Shown here: piece by piece, positions 1 to 6,014 of the stretch | How the letters are laid out: every line of letters starts with the position of its first letter | Position numbering within the stretch: the stretch's first letter is position 1 | From: Methylophilus sp. | GTDB taxonomy: Bacteria > Pseudomonadota > Gammaproteobacteria > Burkholderiales > Methylophilaceae | NCBI GenBank assembly: GCA_027489475.1 | Contig: JAIXZQ010000095.1 | Span: forward strand, 1-6,645 | Reading direction: 5' to 3' | DNA length: 6,645 nucleotides | The notes under the pieces: generated by a model | Database searches by the model: none | What the model saw: the letters and a program-made list of their open reading frames with translations, nothing else | Told to the model about the DNA's origin: nothing | Translations under genes and position numbers: made by a program

Positions 1-673
1 CTGGCTCAGCGCCGATTTTACCGGCCGCATACTGGGCGTTTTGCGCACTGATGGCGGCAGCGATATCGCTGGTCGATACGCCCAACTGCGCCATGCGATC
101 GGGCCGTAACCAAACCCGCATAGAGTAATCTTGGCCACCAAAAATGGTGACATCGCCCACGCCTTTGATACGCTTAAATTCATCAAGCAGGTTTAAGGTC
201 GCGTAGTTGCTCAAATACAGGCGGTTATGCGCTTTATTTTTAGACGTCAGCATGACCACCAGCAAAATATCATTTGAGCGCTTTTGCACCACGACCCCAG
301 TGCGGCGCACATCTTCGGGCAAGCGTGGCAACGCGATATTGACGCGGTTGCTGACGTTAAACGTTGCCTGATCGACATTGGTGCCGACATCAAAGGTGGC
401 GGTAATGGTCAAGGTACCGCTGCTGTCTGAACTGGAGTTGAAATACAGCAGGTTTTCGACGCCACTGAGCTGCTCTTCAATCGGCGCAGCGACTGTTTTA
501 GACAAGGTCTCCGCACTGGCACCTGGATAGCTGGCCGTAATCAGCACAGTGGGCGGCGCAATCTGCGGATATTGTGCGATGGGTAATTTAAACGCGGCCG
601 CCAGCCCAGCCAAAACAATGATAATGGACAGCACACTGGCAAAAATTGGACGGGTGATAAAAAATCGGGTCAT
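1..673 (-). CDS. acrB: RND multidrug efflux pump, inner-membrane permease subunit (AcrB/MexF family), N-terminal part
   Basis: This is the proton-driven inner-membrane pump of a tripartite efflux complex, which takes drugs or solvents from the periplasm and inner membrane and passes them to an outer-membrane channel. The visible 224 residues begin with MTRFFITRPIF, the usual RND start, followed by transmembrane helix 1 (about residues 11-28), then KLPIAQYPQIAPP and the first porter subdomain (ASYPGAS, GVENLLY, QNAQYAAG). The features LYLSNYA (152-158), GVGDV and FGGQDYSMRVWL resemble the MexF/BpeF branch more than E. coli AcrB, so the symbol is used at family level only. The start is set by an AGGGAA ribosome site at 680-685. 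It lies 78 bp after the adaptor gene with no terminator between, so the two form an operon. Full pumps are about 1,050 residues; the rest, with the proton-relay aspartates, lies beyond the left edge. No frameshift or stop is seen in the visible part. Confidence 0.95.
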   Translation of the reverse strand, partial: MTRFFITRPIFASVLSIIIVLAGLAAAFKLPIAQYPQIAPPTVLITASYPGASAETLSKTVAAPIEEQLSGVENLLYFNSSSDSSGTLTITATFDVGTNVDQATFNVSNRVNIALPRLPEDVRRTGVVVQKRSNDILLVVMLTSKNKAHNRLYLSNYATLNLLDEFKRIKGVGDVTIFGGQDYSMRVWLRPDRMAQLGVSTSDIAAAISAQNAQYAAGKIGAEP

Positions 674-679
674 CTCGGG

Positions 680-685
680 TTCCCT
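680..685 (-). promoter_or_regulatory. Ribosome binding site of the RND pump gene
   Basis: On the minus strand AGGGAA stands six bases before the ATG at 673-671. It fixes the pump start in the 78-bp gap after the adaptor gene. No promoter or terminator is obvious in that gap. Confidence 0.65.
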
Positions 686-751
686 GCGCTGGCTGATTCA
701 ATGTCAACCAGTAGCGTTAATATGTCTTGAATGGACGTAATGCGAATCGGG

Positions 752-1909
752 TTAGCGCTTTTCGGGTGCAGCCTCTGCAGCATGGGGCGCAATGGGCGCC
801 CCTGGGCGGACTTTAATCAGGTTATCCACAATCACAGCATCGCCTGCATTCAACCCCTCCAGCACCATCCAGCGCTGCCCTAACCAGCCACCTGCCACGA
901 TAGGCCGCACGGCCGCGATGGTTTGGCCTTGCTTGTCTTTTTCTGCCACATACACAAACTTACCCTGTTGCCCGGTTAATACCGCAGTTTGCGGCACCAA
1001 ATAGACGCCATCGCGCTGACCAGTGGTTAAGCGTACCCGCACAAATTGGCCGGGCAGGAGTTGGTTGTTGGGATTTTGAAACTCAGCGCGTAATTGCTGT
1101 GTACCCAACGCAGGGTCTATCTGGCTGGCTGAAAAATTGATTTTGCCGGATTGCGCATATTCATTGCCATCGGCCAATAACAAGCGCACATCCTGCACCT
1201 TGCCCGGACGTAAATGCCCACCCAGCGCCATCAGCTCAGATTCAGATAAACTGAAACGCACCCAAATCGGTGACACTTGCACAATCGTACTGAGCAAGCT
1301 GGTATTGGCTGTGACCAAGGCACCTTCAGACAGCACAAACCGCCCAGCAATCCCACTCTCGGGCGCTTTGACATGTGTGTATGACAGATTCAGTTCTGCT
1401 TCGCGCAACTGGGCCTGGTATTGCAGCAACGTGGCGCTGGCAACTGCGTTGTCTGAGGCCGCGTTGTCATATTCGCGCTGGCTGATTGAGCGGGTGTCTA
1501 ACAGGCCTTTCAAACGCTGTGCCTCGCGCGCAGTTTGTTCAATGCGCGCTTTTTGCTGGGCAATCAAGGCGCGTACTTGCTCAACTTGCAACTGATAAGG
1601 CACAGGATCAATTAAAAACATGTCTTGCCCGGCTTTGACCGATTCACCTTCTTGATACAAGCGTTTCAGCACAATGCCGCCCACGCGTGGCCTGACCTCA
1701 ATCTGTTTGGCACCCTCGGTTTGTGCCACCACCTCGGTTTGCACCGGCACCGTCTCGGCGACCATGGTTTGTGTCGCCACAGGCAACGCCGGCATGGCAC
1801 CTGCTGCCGCAGCTTGCGGTGGGGATGACTTGCCGCAAGCGGCCAATGCCAGCCCAATAGCCAGCAATAACCAGGTGCGAGATGACTGGATCGTCTGTGA
1901 AATCAACAT
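752..1909 (-). CDS. acrA: RND efflux periplasmic adaptor (membrane fusion) lipoprotein, AcrA/MexA/MexE family
   Basis: This is the periplasmic adaptor that bridges the RND pump and a TolC/OprM-type outer-membrane channel. The 385 residues start with a lipoprotein signal: a hydrophobic stretch WLLLAIGLALAAC with lipobox LAAC, so Cys25 should be lipidated and anchored in the inner membrane. Then come the first half of the lipoyl domain (about 65-103, VRPRVGGIV and GESVKAG), an alpha-helical hairpin (about 105-175), the second lipoyl half (about 178-212, VKAPESGIAGR), the beta-barrel (about 213-295) and the membrane-proximal domain (to about 370). The hairpin tip keeps the channel-docking pattern RxxxLxxxxxxS as R132, L136 and S143. 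The length matches AcrA (397 in E. coli). An AGAGGA site at 1914-1919 supports the ATG at 1909. It is the first gene of the operon with the pump downstream, and is probably repressed by the divergent TetR-family protein. The subfamily is not certain, so the symbol is used at family level. Confidence 0.95.
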   Translation of the reverse strand: MLISQTIQSSRTWLLLAIGLALAACGKSSPPQAAAAGAMPALPVATQTMVAETVPVQTEVVAQTEGAKQIEVRPRVGGIVLKRLYQEGESVKAGQDMFLIDPVPYQLQVEQVRALIAQQKARIEQTAREAQRLKGLLDTRSISQREYDNAASDNAVASATLLQYQAQLREAELNLSYTHVKAPESGIAGRFVLSEGALVTANTSLLSTIVQVSPIWVRFSLSESELMALGGHLRPGKVQDVRLLLADGNEYAQSGKINFSASQIDPALGTQQLRAEFQNPNNQLLPGQFVRVRLTTGQRDGVYLVPQTAVLTGQQGKFVYVAEKDKQGQTIAAVRPIVAGGWLGQRWMVLEGLNAGDAVIVDNLIKVRPGAPIAPHAAEAAPEKR

Positions 1910-1939
1910 GTTATCCTCTAAGCGATGTTTAAATTTGTC

Positions 1940-1968
1940 TTGATTACATACAGTATTGGATGTATATT
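1940..1968 (+). promoter_or_regulatory. Candidate opposing promoter for the TetR-family repressor gene
   Basis: On the plus strand TTGATT (1940-1945, four of six) is followed after 17 bases by TATATT (1963-1968, five of six). It faces the efflux promoter and the two -10 boxes overlap. If used, transcription would begin near 1975 and the repressor would carry a leader of about 270 bases and be autoregulated through the same operators. The alternative is a weak promoter nearer the gene (TTTAAT at 2215-2220, with no good -35 partner). Confidence 0.4.
1945..1968. promoter_or_regulatory. Second, weaker AcrR-like operator copy
   Basis: TACATACA (1945-1952) is followed after eight bases by TGTATATT (1961-1968). 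The left half-site is identical to the recalled AcrR half-site and the right one matches six of eight. It abuts the primary operator 23 bp away, centre to centre, roughly two helical turns. A further perfect inverted repeat, TGTATAT and ATATACA around T1968, links the two copies. A second repressor dimer bound here would cover the efflux promoter start region and the opposing promoter. Confidence 0.5.
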
Positions 1969-1993
1969 ATATACAAACATGTATGTATGTAAA
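1966..1993 (-). promoter_or_regulatory. Probable sigma-70 promoter of the efflux operon
   Basis: On the minus strand TTTACA (1993-1988, five of six matches to the -35 consensus) is followed after 16 bases by TATAAT (1971-1966, a perfect -10). Transcription would start near 1959, giving a leader of about 50 bases before the adaptor ATG at 1909. Its -10 and -35 boxes sit inside a near-perfect palindrome, so a bound repressor would exclude RNA polymerase. The hexamers and spacing are read directly; activity is inferred. Confidence 0.75.
1967..1992. promoter_or_regulatory. Primary AcrR/TtgR-like operator (near-perfect palindrome)
   Basis: Centred between 1979 and 1980, 11 of 13 symmetric base pairs match. 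The half-sites are TATATACA (1968-1975) and TGTATGTA (1984-1991) with eight bases between. This is almost the same architecture as the E. coli AcrR operator as I recall it, TACATACA and TGTATGTA eight bases apart: 15 of 16 half-site bases agree. It covers the efflux promoter from -10 to -35. The natural ligand is the AcrR-type protein encoded next door. Confidence 0.8.
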
Positions 1994-2245
1994 CAGCAAA
2001 GTTGCAATGGGGTTGGTTTTTTAGGGCGAGGCCGCATAAATGCCCCACGCCTTAAGCGGATGACTGAGTATGCCGCAAATCTGCCCGTCGCACGACAGTG
2101 ATCGTGATGAGGGAGGTGGACTTGGCCGAGCGAGAGGTTCATTGCATCATGGCCAATCGGGCACCCCCATGCGTGGCAGAGAACTGCTGTTAAACTAATG
2201 TATATGCGTTAAATTTTAATGAAATCTTAAAAGAGCGACCCCTAC
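1994..2245 (+). other. 252-bp non-coding stretch upstream of the repressor gene
   Basis: I see no convincing gene here. The only open frame crossing it on the minus strand also runs through the promoter and operators, and its composition is not protein-like. It contains one small hairpin (CACGA at 2091-2095 with TCGTG at 2102-2106). The last 60 bases (about 2188-2232) are AT-rich and may hold a repressor promoter, with AAGAG at 2230-2234 as a poor ribosome site before the ATG at 2246. Otherwise it is featureless to the eye. Confidence 0.5.
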
Positions 2246-2872
2246 ATGGTTCGAAAAACGAAAGAAGACGCTGCCATCACCCGTCAACGCATCATCGATG
2301 CGGCCAGAGAGATGTTTTTGCAAAAAGGCGTGAGCCGAACCAGCCTAGAGCAAATTGCTTCGCACGCCAGTGTGACGCGGGGGGCGGTGTATTGGCATTT
2401 TCAAAACAAAGCCGAGCTGTTTCATGCCATGCGCGAAGAGGTCTATCTCCCCCTGATAGACCGCATGGACGACACCCTGCTGGGCCATACCGACAGTGCC
2501 AACAATGATCCCTTAGGCCGCATTCATACCCACTTAAACAACACCATTCATATCCTCGATCAAGACACCACCACGCGCGCAACTTATGAGGTGATGATGA
2601 CCAAGTGCGAATATGTAGATGAATTTGCCGATGTGTTGAAATCTATTTTGAGTAATTGCAGCGGGCTGGTGCATAAGTTGGAACAAACCTATGCCCAAGC
2701 GCAAGCCTTGGGCCAAGTAGGCAATCAGCTGAGCGCCGCCGAACTGGCCATGGACACCCACTTGTTTTTTTCTGGCCTATTGCATATGTGGGTTAAAGAC
2801 ACCGAGGGCGTCTTGTTTAGACAACGCGCCTTACAACTGATAGACACACACATCAAACTGCGTAAAAAATAA
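2246..2872 (+). CDS. acrR: TetR-family transcriptional repressor of the AcrR/TtgR type
   Basis: This is a one-component cytoplasmic repressor that should bind the palindromes between it and the adaptor gene and release them when drugs or solvents occupy its C-terminal pocket. The 208 residues (TtgR is about 210, AcrR 215) open with MVRKTKEDAAITRQRIIDAA, very like AcrR. The helix-turn-helix spans about residues 33-52, with TSLEQIASHASVTRGAVYWH and the family-typical GAVYWHF-NKAELF. The C-terminal ligand-binding half shows the AcrR-like stretch MMTKCEYVDEFADV (about 117-130), where AcrR has a similar HKCEFVGEM. The divergent position next to an RND adaptor and pump, with AcrR-like operators between, strongly supports local regulation; the inducing ligand cannot be read from sequence. 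The start fits the family N-terminus although the ribosome site is weak. The symbol is used at family level. Confidence 0.93.
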   Translation: MVRKTKEDAAITRQRIIDAAREMFLQKGVSRTSLEQIASHASVTRGAVYWHFQNKAELFHAMREEVYLPLIDRMDDTLLGHTDSANNDPLGRIHTHLNNTIHILDQDTTTRATYEVMMTKCEYVDEFADVLKSILSNCSGLVHKLEQTYAQAQALGQVGNQLSAAELAMDTHLFFSGLLHMWVKDTEGVLFRQRALQLIDTHIKLRKK

Positions 2873-2959
2873 GCACTATTTGCCGTTGTGCATTCCCTGT
2901 AGCTTGATTTGCAGTTAAAATAGTTAGTCTTTTCACTGACTTATCTGGCAGGCCTCGCA
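2873..2959 (+). promoter_or_regulatory. Repressor-dusB gap with a probable dusB-fis promoter
   Basis: These 87 bases must separate two unrelated units, but no terminator hairpin is visible after the repressor. TAAAAT at 2916-2921 matches the -10 consensus in five of six positions. No good -35 lies 16-18 bases upstream; TTGATT at 2904-2909 is too close to it. GCAGG at 2948-2952 is the likely ribosome site of dusB. In E. coli a strong growth-rate-controlled promoter precedes dusB-fis, and a similar role here is inference only. Confidence 0.35.
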
Positions 2960-3988
2960 ATGCATATCGGCCCTCATGAATTAAAGAACAATCTGGTGGT
3001 GGCGCCCATGGCTGGCGTGACAGACCGTCCCTTTCGCATGCTGTGCAAAAAAATGGGGGCTGGGCTGGCGGTTTCAGAAATGGTGACCTCAAACTCATTG
3101 CTCTACGGCAGTGAAAAAACCAAACGACGTGCCAACCATGAGGGCGAAGTCAGTCCAATTTCGGTACAGATTGCAGGCGCCGACCCTGCCATGATGGCTG
3201 AAGCCGCCAAACACAATGTAGACAACGGCGCACAAATCATCGATATCAATATGGGATGTCCCGCCAAAAAAATCTGTAATGTGATGGCTGGGTCTGCTTT
3301 GTTGCGCGACGAGCCGCTGGTGTCGCAGATTCTAAAAGCGGTGGTCAATGCGGTAGATGTCCCCGTGACATTGAAAATTCGTACCGGGTGGGACAGACAA
3401 AACAAAAACGCCATCCAGATTGCTCGCATGGCGGAAGACATCGGCGTTCAAGCCTTGACCATTCATGGCCGTACCCGCAACGATCTTTACCATGGCGACG
3501 CCGAGTACGACACCATCGCAGCGGTAAAACAGGCGATTTCTATTCCCTTGATTGCCAATGGCGATATCACTACCCCAGAAAAAGCTAAATTTGTGCTCGA
3601 TTACACGCAAGCCGACGCCGTGATGATTGGCCGTGCGGCACAGGGGCGTCCATGGATTTTCCGTGAAACTGAGCACTTTTTAAAGACCGGCGAACACCTG
3701 TTACCGCCCACGGTGGATGAAATCCATCAAGTGATGCTGGAACATCTGCAAGACCTGTATACGTTTTATGGCGAATTGACCGGCATGCGCGTCGCACGCA
3801 AACATATCTCTTGGTATACCAAAGGCTTGTCTGGCTCTGCCGCTTTCCGCCACAACATGAATACCTTGCAGACCATAGACTTGCAATTACAAGCCATCAA
3901 CGACTTTTTTGCCGAACTGCGCGCCCGCAATGAGCGCCTGATTTATGCTGAAGAAGCCGAGGACAGTGATGAGGAATTGGCTGCATAA
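2960..3988 (+). CDS. dusB: tRNA-dihydrouridine synthase B
   Basis: This FMN-dependent enzyme reduces specific uridines in the D-loop of tRNA to 5,6-dihydrouridine using NADPH (U17 for E. coli DusB). The 342 residues follow E. coli DusB closely along the length. The FMN-binding TIM barrel begins with APMAGVTDRPFR (15-26), QIAGADP follows at 70-76, and DINMGCPAKK (95-104) holds the catalytic proton donor Cys100. K139 in TLKIRTGW, H169 in IHGRTR, NGDIT at 200-204 and IGRAAQGRPWIFRE (223-236) complete the flavin and active site. The helical tRNA-binding C-terminal domain follows, with RVARKHISWYTKG. The protein is about 20 residues longer than the E. coli enzyme because of an acidic tail (EEAEDSDEELAA). 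The start is supported by GCAGG at 2948-2952 and by family alignment. The stop overlaps the fis start by one base, the conserved dusB-fis arrangement. Confidence 0.97.
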   Translation: MHIGPHELKNNLVVAPMAGVTDRPFRMLCKKMGAGLAVSEMVTSNSLLYGSEKTKRRANHEGEVSPISVQIAGADPAMMAEAAKHNVDNGAQIIDINMGCPAKKICNVMAGSALLRDEPLVSQILKAVVNAVDVPVTLKIRTGWDRQNKNAIQIARMAEDIGVQALTIHGRTRNDLYHGDAEYDTIAAVKQAISIPLIANGDITTPEKAKFVLDYTQADAVMIGRAAQGRPWIFRETEHFLKTGEHLLPPTVDEIHQVMLEHLQDLYTFYGELTGMRVARKHISWYTKGLSGSAAFRHNMNTLQTIDLQLQAINDFFAELRARNERLIYAEEAEDSDEELAA

Positions 3989-4224
3989 TGCAAAACGAAC
4001 CTAAACTCAGCTTGGCCGTGCGCGGCGCACTGGATGATTATTTCATGCATCTGGATGGCCAGCCGCCGCATGCGATTTACGACATGGTGCTGCACTGTGT
4101 TGAAAAACCCATGCTCGAATATGTGCTCAACAAAGTGGGCGGCAACCAAAGCAAAGCCGCAGACATCCTGGGTATCAACCGCAATACGCTCAGAAAAAAA
4201 ATGGCCACCCATGGCCTAGAGTGA
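3988..4224 (+). CDS. fis: DNA-binding protein Fis (short form)
   Basis: Fis is a small homodimeric nucleoid protein that bends DNA and controls rRNA, tRNA and many growth-phase genes. The 78 residues align with the last 78 of E. coli Fis (98 residues). The dimer helices cover about 8-48 (AVRGALDDYF, MLEYVL), and the helix-turn-helix covers about 53-75 with GNQSKAADILGINRNTLRKK. The DNA-contacting positions N53, N64, R65, T67, R69 and K70 are kept. Most of the N-terminal beta-hairpin arm that contacts Hin/Gin recombinases in E. coli Fis is absent, so DNA binding should be intact but enhancer activation of invertases is not expected. Short Fis proteins of this kind are usual in betaproteobacteria. 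The ATG overlaps the dusB stop (TAATG), implying coupled translation; GAGGA at 3971-3975 is a slightly distant ribosome site. A terminator follows directly. Confidence 0.95.
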   Translation: MQNEPKLSLAVRGALDDYFMHLDGQPPHAIYDMVLHCVEKPMLEYVLNKVGGNQSKAADILGINRNTLRKKMATHGLE

Positions 4225-4233
4225 TTTAACACG

Positions 4234-4265
4234 GCCTTGTTGTGCTGGCACAACAAGGCTTTTTT
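4234..4265 (+). terminator. Intrinsic terminator after fis
   Basis: A perfect 11-bp stem (GCCTTGTTGTG at 4234-4244, CACAACAAGGC at 4249-4259) with a four-base loop is followed by six T residues (4260-4265). It lies ten bases after the fis stop and should end the dusB-fis transcript. It has no A-tract on the other side, so it acts rightward only. Confidence 0.93.
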
Positions 4266-4296
4266 ATTGTATTTACATGACCTCATCTACGATTCT

Positions 4297-5904
4297 ATGA
4301 CGACCATCAAACGCGCGCTAATCAGTGTCTCCGATAAAACCGGGGTACTCGAACTGGCACAAGCCCTACATCAGCACGGGGTTGAACTCCTCTCTACAGG
4401 CGGCACTGCCAAATTATTGAGAGACCACAGCCTTCCAGTTAAAGAAGTCAGCGACTTCACTGGGTTTCCTGAGATGTTGGATGGCCGAGTCAAGACACTG
4501 CACCCCAAAGTACATGGTGGTCTGCTTGGGCGTCGTGACTTAGCGACCCATGTGGCCTCGATGCAACAGCACGGCATTGCGCCCATAGACCTGCTGGTGG
4601 TTAATCTATATCCGTTTGAAGCCACCGTGGCCAAGCCGGATTGTAGCTTGGAAGATGCGATTGAGAACATCGATATTGGCGGTCCAGCCATGGTGCGCTC
4701 AGCCGCTAAAAACTGGCAAGACGTGGCTGTGCTGACCGATGCCGCGCAATATGCCGAGGTAATTGCAGAAATGCAGGCACAGCATGGGGCCGTTTCCAAA
4801 GCCACCCGCTTTAAATTGTCAGTGGCGGCATTTAACCGTATTGCCCAATATGACGCAGCCATCAGCAATTATTTGTCTGCCATCGATTTCGCCCAGAGTG
4901 AACAGCAAGGTAAGCAAGTATTGCAGGCGTTCCCAGCACAAATGAACAGCCACTTTGTTAAGGTGCAAGACCTACGTTATGGCGAAAACAGTCACCAGCA
5001 AGCCGCCTTCTACCGTGACCTGCATCCGGCACCCGGCAGCCTGGCCACCGCACAACAACTGCAAGGCAAAGAACTGAGCTATAACAATATTGCCGATGCA
5101 GACGCGGCATGGGAGGCCGTGAAATCGTTTAACGGCCCGGCATGTGTGATTGTTAAACATGCCAATCCATGCGGCGTTGCCTTGGGCGCCAACGCCTTAG
5201 AAGCTTACAGCAAAGCGTTTAAAACCGACCCGACCTCCGCCTTTGGCGGCATCATCGCGTTTAACTGTCCACTGGATGCGGCCGCGGCTGAAGCCGTCGG
5301 CAAACAGTTTGTCGAAGTATTAATTGCACCTGAATTTAGCCCGCAAGCGCTGGCGCTGTTAAGCGCCAAAGTCAATGTACGTGTGCTGCAAATCGCCTTG
5401 CCTACCGGCGGCGATAATGCTTGGTTACAAGGCCGTAATGCCGTAGATTCCAAGCGCATTGGGTCAGGCATTTTGCTGCAAACCGCGGATAACCATGACT
5501 TGCACCTGTCGGACATCAAAGTCGTGACCAAACTGCAACCCAGTCCTCAACAACTGCAAGATTTATTGTTTGCTTGGAACGTGGCTAAATATGTCAAATC
5601 CAATGCCATTGTGTTTTGTGGCGGCGGCATGACTTTAGGCGTGGGCGCTGGCCAAATGAGCCGGGTAGATAGCACCAAAATTGCCGCCATCAAAGCGCAG
5701 AATGCAGGCTTAAGTCTGCAAGGCTCGGTGGTGGCTTCAGATGCCTTTTTCCCGTTTAGAGACGGTGTAGATGTGTTGGCCGACGCCGGGGCCAGTGCCG
5801 TCATTCATCCAGGCGGCAGCATGCGTGATGAAGAGGTCATCGCGGCGGCCGATGAATGTGGTCTGGCGATGGTGGTGACTGGGATTCGCCATTTTAGACA
5901 TTAA
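4297..5904 (+). CDS. purH: Bifunctional AICAR formyltransferase / IMP cyclohydrolase
   Basis: This cytoplasmic enzyme performs the last two steps of de novo IMP synthesis: formylation of AICAR with 10-formyl-tetrahydrofolate, then ring closure of FAICAR to IMP. The 535 residues (E. coli 529) begin [20 protein letters not shown]. The N-terminal MGS-like cyclohydrolase domain (about 1-195) shows [22 protein letters not shown] with the active-site Lys66, NLYPFE with Tyr105, and [15 protein letters not shown]. The transformylase domain follows, with [10 protein letters not shown] (225-234), the catalytic pair Lys287-His288 in [33 protein letters not shown], and the terminal [11 protein letters not shown] and VTGIRHFRH. 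The frame stays open upstream to a TTG at 4237, but that start lies inside the fis terminator stem and adds 20 residues foreign to the family, so the ATG at 4297 is chosen. No clear Shine-Dalgarno sequence precedes it. purD follows after 110 bp. Confidence 0.97.
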   Translation: MTTIKRALISVSDKTGVLELAQALHQHGVELLSTGGTAKLLRDHSLPVKEVSDFTGFPEMLDGRVKTLHPKVHGGLLGRRDLATHVASMQQHGIAPIDLLVVNLYPFEATVAKPDCSLEDAIENIDIGGPAMVRSAAKNWQDVAVLTDAAQYAEVIAEMQAQHGAVSKATRFKLSVAAFNRIAQYDAAISNYLSAIDFAQSEQQGKQVLQAFPAQMNSHFVKVQDLRYGENSHQQAAFYRDLHPAPGSLATAQQLQGKELSYNNIADADAAWEAVKSFNGPACVIVKHANPCGVALGANALEAYSKAFKTDPTSAFGGIIAFNCPLDAAAAEAVGKQFVEVLIAPEFSPQALALLSAKVNVRVLQIALPTGGDNAWLQGRNAVDSKRIGSGILLQTADNHDLHLSDIKVVTKLQPSPQQLQDLLFAWNVAKYVKSNAIVFCGGGMTLGVGAGQMSRVDSTKIAAIKAQNAGLSLQGSVVASDAFFPFRDGVDVLADAGASAVIHPGGSMRDEEVIAAADECGLAMVVTGIRHFRH

Positions 5905-5920
5905 TTTTCAACAGCGCATG

Positions 5921-5990
5921 GTTGCGCCACCGCTGCGGTGACTCGCCCTAACGCTCTGCGCGGGCGCAAGATCGAATCCGCGGTGCGGAC
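5921..5990. repeat. GC-rich hairpin cluster between purH and purD
   Basis: These 70 bases are 70% G+C (49 of 70) and rich in inverted repeats: TTGCGCC (5922-5928) with GGCGCAA (5963-5969), CACCG with CGGTG (5928-5932 and 5936-5940), CGCCC with GGGCG (5944-5948 and 5962-5966), and TCCGC with GCGGA (5977-5981 and 5985-5989). Several pairings are mutually exclusive. No T-tract follows, so it is not an ordinary terminator. It could be a dispersed palindromic repeat, an RNA-stabilising element between two cistrons, or a leader structure of purD. The function is unknown to me. Confidence 0.45.
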
Positions 5991-6014
5991 ATAACTTAAT
6001 ATTAGGCAATAACA

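Noticed and set aside
1137..1595. 152-codon plus-strand open frame opposite the adaptor gene
   Set aside because: It is a shadow of the adaptor reading frame, rich in Cys and Ser, with no ribosome site or recognisable motif.
1918..2142. 74-codon minus-strand open frame upstream of the adaptor gene
   Set aside because: It runs through the promoter and operator palindromes, has no domain-like features, and reads as AT-rich control DNA translated by chance.
4237..4296. TTG start that would extend PurH by 20 residues
   Set aside because: It lies inside the fis terminator stem, the added residues do not resemble the PurH N-terminus, and the ATG at 4297 matches the family start.
4371..4868. 165-codon minus-strand open frame opposite purH
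   Set aside because: The plus strand here encodes conserved PurH motifs; the minus-strand product has shadow-like composition and no start signals.
5977..5989. Hairpin TCCGC/GCGGA as a terminator between purH and purD
   Set aside because: The stem is only five base pairs and is followed by CATAACTTAATA rather than a T-tract.
5963..5990. tRNA-like T-loop sequence (ATCGAATCC) after purH
   Set aside because: The flanking bases do not form a T-stem and no acceptor, D-arm or anticodon arm can be assembled, so it is not a tRNA or a clear tRNA fragment.
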